The notes below the pieces were generated by a model. It saw only the letters and a list, made by a program, of their open reading frames with translations. It did not search any database and was not told the origin of the DNA. A stretch of DNA of 14,047 nt from Zancudomyces culisetae. Taxonomy: Eukaryota; Kickxellomycota; Harpellomycetes; Harpellales; Legeriomycetaceae. The stretch's first letter is position 1; every line of letters begins with the position of its first letter. Made by a program: the position numbers and the translations under genes. This document shows positions 8,960 through 14,047 of the stretch, in pieces. The stretch lies in assembly GCA_001969505.1 (NCBI GenBank), contig LSSK01001577.1, positions 1 through 14,047 of the forward strand, given 5' to 3'.

Positions 8960-9600
8960 TTTTTATAGCTTAATGGGTAATGAACATGATAAAAATAAGC
9001 TCAAGCTCTTCATAATCCCAACTATTACTAATTTGTTCTCGGCTATAACAAAAGCAAAAAAAAAAAAATCAAGAATTCTTCCTGTTTTGGCGAGTCTATT
9101 AGATATTCAAGCTAGTTTTCAACTAATGATCTCATATACAGGTAAACTTTACCACTTGTCTTGTTCCCACTATTCTCTTCTCTCTTCACCTCACTTCTTC
9201 CAACCCTACTGCAATTCTTCCTCTCCCCTTTCTTTTCTTCCCAAAAAAAAAAAGTTTGGAACAAGTAATAGAAATTTGGTTGCTATTAATAATTTGCTGT
9301 TATTATCCAGCTTTTTGCTAATGTTTGTTCCCTAGTCACTCTGATATCCCGCGCTAAATACATAACTACAATATGCAATACACATTGAAACACACGTATC
9401 TTCATGCAAATGATTATTCTCTCCTTCAAATATCTCGTTCTCCGTATTCCTTTTTTTTTTCCTTATTTATCAAGTTACTTTTATACTTCAATCTTTATCC
9501 AGCAGCATTAAATGATCAAAAATTTACTAATCGTGTCCAATTTAAAATCACCCCTAATTAGAAATCATAATCGATTTTAATACCTTATTTTCAAATAACC
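8960..9600. other. Non-coding gap with plus-strand exon-like pieces
   Basis: A TACTAAT (8948-8954) plus TAG (8966-8968) intron end precedes an open stretch reaching a possible GTAAAC donor at 9142. That stretch contains an A13 run. A second open piece starts after a CCAG at 9502 and ends at TAG 9559-9561. The peptides match nothing I recognise and the frames could not be connected, so no gene is called. Confidence 0.4.
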
Positions 9601-10150
9601 CAAATTTAATATGCTGTTATCTAAACGCAAGCAATTATCAAACTTATTTCACTGGTCAAACTTTGATTCCGTTGGATTCTTTATCAACGTTTATTTGAGA
9701 CCATCGTAAATCATAAATAAATAATATTTCCTTCTGATCAATTTGTAATTAGAATAAAATGGTTATTCTCAACTTAATTAATAAGTATAAAATCACCTCA
9801 TGCTATAAACACATTCCCAGTGTGTTCTCTATAGCCACTAGAAGTAGAACAGCATTATTGATGTGCCAGTTGTAGATCTGCTCTTATTTTTTCTATATTT
9901 TGACTTCAACGATTATGAATATTTTAACCCCACACTTAGTATTCGTCAATAACATCATCCACCCCTCTTGCTTTTAACGAAAACAGTCAATACACAGTTC
10001 GAATAATCATTTTAATCCTGAATATCCCCCCTTCTTCTCCGTCCCACTCATTGGATACTGATTTAACATTAGTATTACTAACTTGTGCGATCTTGGTGTT
10101 ACCCGAAGATTCCTTTTTGTTTGTTTTTTTTTTGTAAAGAATCATAAAAG
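9601..10150. other. AT-rich non-coding gap with a hairpin
   Basis: No reading frame of note on either strand. The only structure seen is an interrupted hairpin at 9803-9834, followed by a T6 run at 9886-9891. A 3' splice-like TACTAAT/CAG pair on the minus strand lies at 10058-10074. Confidence 0.5.
9803..9834. other. Interrupted 11-bp hairpin
   Basis: CTATA (9803-9807) and AACACA (9808-9813) pair with TGTGTT (9821-9826) and TATAG (9830-9834) across a 7-nt loop, with a 3-nt bulge on the right arm. It could be part of a small structured RNA or be chance. Confidence 0.3.
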
Positions 10151-10163
10151 ATAAACAAAAAAC

Positions 10164-10295
10164 TCACCTGGAAATTGCATATATAAACAGGATCACTGTA
10201 AAATAAAGAGTAAAAAACAACGATGAAATATACATTATTGCAATTACCACCACAAACAGCACAAATTCTCTAAACCTTGTTCCTTGCTTTGACAT
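10164..10295 (-). other. Candidate 43-residue hydrophobic ORF
   Basis: The minus-strand frame begins MSKQGTRFREF and continues as about 32 mostly hydrophobic residues (F, V, I, L, Y), like a small membrane protein with one or two spanning segments. A GTGAGT donor overlaps its last codons (10162-10167). A TACTAAT branch and CAG acceptor follow on the minus strand (10068-10074 and 10058-10060). Splicing there would only swap the last residue for Ser-Ile-Gln before a stop. CCAAT, CGG/CCG and CACGTG motifs lie 250-320 bp upstream. I do not recognise the peptide, and T-rich sense DNA can give such frames by chance. Confidence 0.22.
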
Positions 10296-10545
10296 TTGAT
10301 TTTTTTTTGAATATCTTGATTTGGATTTGTAACCAACTTTCTATTAATTCTCATAAACCTCAACTTGGAGTGAATATTTTCGTTTCTAATATCGGGTATC
10401 GGCAATATACAGTGGTAAAAATACCACTTTAGCCGACCCATTTCGTATGTCAGTGGACTAGCTAAATAGCCCCTCCCCTCCAATTACAGACACACACACA
10501 TATAATCAAAATTGAGGTATAGGGTTTTTTTGAAATCACATTGTA

Positions 10546-10615
10546 TCACGTGAGCTTGGTGATAAGCGGGTTGATGGCTACTAGTGTCGGTTCGCCGGAA
10601 CCTTGCTCCCATTGG
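10546..10615. promoter_or_regulatory. Promoter-like cluster: E-box, CGG-N4-CCG, CCAAT
   Basis: TCACGTGA at 10546-10553 is a palindromic bHLH site of the Cbf1/Pho4/Ino2-Ino4 type. CGGTTCGCCG at 10588-10597 is a CGG-N4-CCG zinc-cluster-like site, nested in a GGTTC-GCCG-GAACC inverted repeat (10589-10602). ATTGG at 10611-10615 is a reversed CCAAT box. The block is more GC-rich than its surroundings. On the minus strand it would sit upstream of the small ORF starting at 10295. Function is inferred from motifs only. Confidence 0.35.
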
Positions 10616-11153
10616 CTTATCCCCTTTCTGTTGTTTTGTCACTTTGAAATGATATTAAACCTTTTCTTCCTTACTTTTTTTTGTCATTAACCATCTTGAA
10701 AGTGGATTTACGTTCAGGAAAAGCATAACAAAAAAACACATGCAATTAAACACGACTCAATTAATCCTTTTCGGTATATATTGTCAATCTATTACGTTCC
10801 AGAATTTAGCTAATACCTACGATAAAGCTTAGCAATAAACTAACATTTCTGCTATCTCTTTCTTCTTTCATTATTAACAGGCGTTGCGATATTTGCGCGC
10901 GCAAAAACTCCAGGGTTAAATTCCAAAACACAAAAAGTTGTGCTTATAAGTAAAGGAGAGTTATGTGTAGGTTCTATTAAAACTACAAACTAAATATTTT
11001 AAATGCAAAACTAACAATATCTCGCGTATAAACATATGAAGAAAATAATATCCCCAGTTTCAATACAACCGTAAAGAGAAGGAGAATGGTATGAACAAAA
11101 TACATTGGATCCATGAACGTCAATAGGGCACCCTGCCTTAAATTCCTCCAAGC
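10616..11153. other. Gap between VTI1 3' end and the regulatory cluster
   Basis: No gene is seen. On the plus strand, AACTAAC (10838-10844) is followed by a pyrimidine tract and AACAG (10876-10880), a good intron 3' end. A perfect 14-bp palindrome lies at 10892-10905. The right end, from about 11050, is presumably VTI1 3' UTR. Confidence 0.5.
10892..10905. promoter_or_regulatory. Perfect GC-rich palindrome TTTGCGCGCGCAAA
   Basis: A 14-bp perfect palindrome with a GCGCGCGC core, striking in AT-rich DNA. It loosely resembles E2F/MBF-type cell-cycle sites, but it is not an ACGCGT MCB box, so the factor is unknown. Confidence 0.3.
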
Positions 11154-12503
11154 TTACTTGTAGATTTTAATGATTATCACAATCAGGAATAGAAGGATCA
11201 CAAATCCACCAACGCAATATGCTAGTACCTTGTTTCTTGTTAAACTACAAAATTAATTCCCTTTCAAATGTTAGCTCAATAACCATACTAGAACTACATT
11301 CTAGGTGATCGCACTTACCTTCTTAACATTGAGTCAACCAAGTGCTCTGCATTTCCAATGCTAAAATCAATATCAAACATCTATCGGAAACGAGAGACAT
11401 AAATATCCAAATATTAATAACGGGTTGTTTCCCAGCAAATATAGGTAGCATGTATACGTTATTAGCACTTACTCTATTCCTTGAATGTACAATTTGTTCC
11501 CTCTGTGATCTCAAGTCATTTAATATATTCGAGCCAACGGCCTCTACAAGTTTGTAAATATAACGACCATGTAATCAGTACGTCTCTAAGCGCTAGTGCT
11601 TTACAAGTATATATGTTACTTTTTCAAAAAAAAAAATAGTACCTGCTTCCACAGCCAGTCTGTGACTTTCTTGAAGCCGATAACCCGCACTGTGCAGTGC
11701 ATCAGATCCATCTAATAAATGAGAGTGCTGGTCACGCCCGTTTTCGTATTCAAGGCTATAGTCACGACCGTTAGCACGGTTTCCGAGTAGTGCAGCTCTG
11801 TTCGCCTCATTGTCTCCATTTTTGGCTGTTATTTTAACCTAAAAATAAATACATTTACACTTATTGATTAATTCTTGCTCCTCTCCTCTCCTTTCCCTTC
11901 CACAGCACAAGACCACTAATATTATCTGCCATTATTTAGCATCTCTGACTGAAATACCTGTGTACAAAATATTAAAATCTATTTCCTGAATCAATGCTGG
12001 ATAAAATAAACATACCAACTCAGTTCTGAATCGCTCGACAGTTTTTTTGAACTCTTTAACGTCCGCGGATGCCTCATTTCTCTCGGCGCTTCGTAATTCA
12101 TATACATCAACCTCCATTTGTTCAATCTATCCAGAAAAGGTTATTAACTTTTATTTAAAAACCTTCAAACTATTCTCAATCGCTTTTCTTTAAATGCACT
12201 TTGATTTCTCTATTAAAGATAATCGATAAAAATAACCTAGCGATATGTTGCATCATTATTTACCAGCTCCAATGCTTCATCTATCTGTGCCTTTATCTTT
12301 TTCGCATTCTGTCTATTTAAGCCTAAAAAAGAAACATTTCCGGGTTTAACAAATCATCAGATGCAGCCAATACAATAAATACTCAAGTTAAATGGATAGT
12401 AAAACATACTTTTGTCCCCATTCAGTGCGTTTGCCAAATTCAATTCGATTTCCGAAATCAAGGTAGCACATTCCTCTCTATGGTGCTCGAATATCGCCTC
12501 CAT
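11154..12503 (-). CDS. VTI1: Vti1 Qb-SNARE, seven exons
   Basis: SNARE for intra-Golgi, Golgi-to-endosome and vacuolar fusion. Exons (minus strand): 12410-12503, 12264-12322, 12016-12126, 11643-11838, 11473-11543, 11319-11380, 11154-11244. They total 684 nt and encode 227 residues; yeast Vti1 has 217. The six introns are 87, 137, 177, 99, 92 and 74 nt. All begin GT and end TAG; donors are GTATGT, GTAAAT, GTATGT, GTACTA, GTAAGT, GTAAGT. Boundaries were fixed by colinearity with Vti1: the N-terminal helical domain (residues 1-90; ALELIEQMEVDV), a polar linker, the SNARE motif with SNILNDLRSQREQIVHSR (zero-layer Gln167), and the RNKV junction. A C-terminal anchor spans about 204-223 with a short KIYK tail. 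The 74-nt intron has a GCTAAC branch-like site. GTACTA is an unusual donor but restores the conserved AEAVGSN reading. The identification is secure. Confidence 0.95.
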
Positions 12504-13039
12504 GGTTTGTTTTAGATAACTATTATACTTGCTTGAAATATACTTTGATTAACAACCAATTTTCTATCTTTGGTTTGCAAGTAGTATTAGTATACAAATT
12601 CCGATATTTTTTTTGAAGCAACAAGAGCATATTTATGCCAAAACTAAATTGAGGAATTTTGAGCAAAGCCAATAAGCTTTAAACCTGACCAATTCTTCCA
12701 CATGGACTTGTGTTCCAAGCTGTGTTATTTGTGCCAGCAGCTACACTAAATAAAGGGATGGTAATAATTTTTTATCTTGTCTCCTTTGATGGCAAATTTT
12801 GCCCAAGCTAAAAAATTACTTCCACTCGTTTCTGGTATTTATTTACGCTAAAAGAAATATAAGTAAACCAACAGTGTACCAATGCTGATTATATGACTTT
12901 AATGGTTTATTCATCGAATAAGAATAACACCCACTCTACTTAAAGGAATATATATGTAACTATCTTGCAAAGTAGCTCGAGACTAATTCACTGCTAATTT
13001 TCCTGAATATTATAATTTAAAGATATAAAATAGTAGATT
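12504..13039. other. Intergenic region upstream of VTI1
   Basis: 536 bp between the VTI1 start and the mannosyltransferase stop, both on the minus strand. It should hold the VTI1 promoter and the upstream gene's 3' UTR. It is AT-rich with scattered TATA-like runs such as ATATATAT near 12950. No reading frame, RNA gene or clear element was seen. Confidence 0.6.
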
Positions 13040-14047
13040 TCATGCCAACACCTTTGGCTTCACCGAATTTATAATGTCCCAGCGTCTTCTACACTTGAAC
13101 CTGAATTCACCCATTTTTTTACTATCACAAATACACTTCCCAATCTTATCAGAATTCGCTGGACAGAATCCCATTTTTGGGTGGTAGTAGCCAACATCAC
13201 TAAAATGATGCACTTGTTCCTTTTTTAAAAACATCGCTGCAGCGATAGTGTGAACTGGCGCATCTCCCCATCTTTCGTAAAAGAATCCCCCTTCACGATC
13301 TAAAAAGTCGAAAAAATCTTCGTACTTCTTTGATCGATAAAAACTCAGATCTGCTATTTCAAAGTTGGTCCAAAAGTGACAGCCATTGTACTTCTTCCCA
13401 TCCTCGCTGACATATTTAATAAAGTTCTCTGGTTCTATGTGTTGTGGGTACTTGTCCATAAACTTGAGCACTGAATCCCATAGTGTAGGTATTGTTGCCA
13501 TGAACTCCATTGGTGCCATATTCCAACCATAAACTAACTTGTTTTTTTTCATGTATTCGAATGGATCGTAATCTATATCACAGAAATACTCAACATCTGG
13601 CTCGATCCGCCAGTAATATTCCAAACCGTCCAAAAGCGGATGCCTGTAGAAATATCCGGATTGGAATCGGCACATAAACCTGTAACTTTCACTTTTTCCG
13701 TACATATACTTTGCCTTTTTGCGCATCTCGGCTGCTTTCTGTTTATCAATATATGATGGATAACTCCATGCTTCGCCTTCAACCAAACCAAAAGTAACAT
13801 TTGCTTTTGTCATAACTTGAACACCTTTTTTGAACTCGTCAGTGAAAGGTTTATCGTTGAGGAATATGTATGGGTAGTTGTAATTTCTATTGAAGCGGTC
13901 TTCTATTTGTCGAATTGTTTTTCTTATACCTACAAGATCCACATTTCTAGTTAATGAAACAAATGCAGCCTTGACCCTCTTATCGTTGATTTTTTTTATT
14001 TTTGTACCATCTGAAGAATTCCATGAGCTTAATTCTTGTATTTTTAG
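13040..14047 (-). CDS. GT15 alpha-1,2-mannosyltransferase (KRE2/KTR family), 5'-partial
   Basis: Golgi type II membrane enzyme that transfers mannose from GDP-mannose to O- or N-linked glycans of cell-wall proteins. The frame stays open to the right edge with 335 residues visible. The N-terminal cytoplasmic tail, membrane anchor and stem are therefore missing; a GTG near 13942 is not the start. Family landmarks in order: AAFVSLTRN, IRQIEDRFN, FLNDKPFTDEFKK, YRFMCRFQSGYF, YYWRIEPDVEYFCDIDYDPF, ATIPTLW, CHFWTNFEIADLSFYRS and the signature GGFFYERWGDAPVHTIAAAMF. Several cysteines follow (CPANSDK, CICDSKK, FKCRRRW), and the C-terminus is short. No intron is visible. It cannot be decided which KRE2/KTR paralogue this is, so no symbol is given. 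Confidence 0.95.
   Translation of the reverse strand, partial: LKIQELSSWNSSDGTKIKKINDKRVKAAFVSLTRNVDLVGIRKTIRQIEDRFNRNYNYPYIFLNDKPFTDEFKKGVQVMTKANVTFGLVEGEAWSYPSYIDKQKAAEMRKKAKYMYGKSESYRFMCRFQSGYFYRHPLLDGLEYYWRIEPDVEYFCDIDYDPFEYMKKNKLVYGWNMAPMEFMATIPTLWDSVLKFMDKYPQHIEPENFIKYVSEDGKKYNGCHFWTNFEIADLSFYRSKKYEDFFDFLDREGGFFYERWGDAPVHTIAAAMFLKKEQVHHFSDVGYYHPKMGFCPANSDKIGKCICDSKKMGEFRFKCRRRWDIINSVKPKVLA

Noticed and set aside
8966-8977. TAGCTTAATGGG as a tRNA A box
   Set aside because: It fits the A-box pattern, but there is no pairing acceptor stem and no B box or T-arm at the expected distance.
10244-10483. 79-codon minus-strand ORF starting MEGRGYLASPL
   Set aside because: No recognisable domain, ordinary non-coding composition, and overlap in another frame with the small hydrophobic ORF; length is within chance expectation.
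10545-10552. ATCACGTG as centromere element CDEI
   Set aside because: No CDEIII-like TTCCGAA element lies at the right distance beside an AT-rich core. Point centromeres are confined to Saccharomycetaceae, which this genome does not resemble.
10588-10602. GGTTCG block as a tRNA B box
   Set aside because: The sequence continues as GCCGGAACC rather than the B-box consensus, and no cloverleaf or A box fits around it.
10574-10693. 39-codon plus-strand ORF starting MATSVGSPEPCSHWL
   Set aside because: It overlaps the regulatory-motif cluster, turns into Phe/Leu-rich noise from T runs, and has no recognisable motif.
7503-11153. Transposon, LTR or viral remnant filling the large gap
   Set aside because: No long direct or terminal inverted repeats, target-site duplications, or reverse transcriptase or transposase fragments were seen in the frames read.
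11323-11557. Overlapping plus and minus ORFs of 63-71 codons
   Set aside because: The minus-strand one is VTI1 exon 5 read into its intron; the plus-strand one is the antisense shadow of VTI1 exons 5 and 6.
11932-12117. 61-codon minus-strand ORF read as a separate gene
   Set aside because: Its first part is VTI1 exon 3 (12016-12126) and the rest is read-through into intron 3 after the GTATGT donor.

Overview
The window looks like a piece of nuclear chromosome from an ascomycete yeast. It is AT-rich, with Asn/Gln-rich low-complexity proteins and short introns. CTG codons fall on invariant leucines of the INO80 ATPase core, so CTG is read as Leu and the CTG-Ser clade is unlikely. The VTI1 gene carries six short introns, which is heavy for Saccharomycetaceae. 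An intron-richer, earlier-branching budding yeast or yeast-like ascomycete is more likely; the species cannot be named from the sequence.

Layout, left to right. (1) Positions 1-4533 (+): an intronless INO80-type chromatin-remodelling ATPase whose 5' end lies outside the window. (2) Positions 4534-4622: a short 3'-to-3' spacer with an inverted repeat. (3) Positions 4623-7502 (-): a 959-residue protein with a C-terminal Erf4/golgin-A7 domain (accessory subunit of the Ras palmitoyltransferase) behind more than 800 residues of low complexity. (4) Positions 7503-11153: a 3.65-kb stretch with no recognisable gene. It holds several intron-like signal pairs, tiny ORFs, microsatellites, a hairpin and a promoter-like cluster, so an unannotated short-exon gene or spliced non-coding RNA may be hidden there. 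(5) Positions 11154-12503 (-): VTI1, a Qb-SNARE in seven exons that join into a clean 227-residue protein. (6) Positions 12504-13039: intergenic. (7) Positions 13040-14047 (-): a GT15 alpha-1,2-mannosyltransferase (KRE2/KTR family), open at the right edge, so 5'-partial.

The genes do not form an operon or an obvious pathway cluster. ERF4, VTI1 and the mannosyltransferase all work in the ER/Golgi/endosomal system and share the minus strand, but this may be chance. The two left-hand genes are packed with in-frame simple repeats and have no introns. The two right-hand genes are compact, and VTI1 is densely interrupted. No tRNA, rRNA, transposon or CRISPR array was found.
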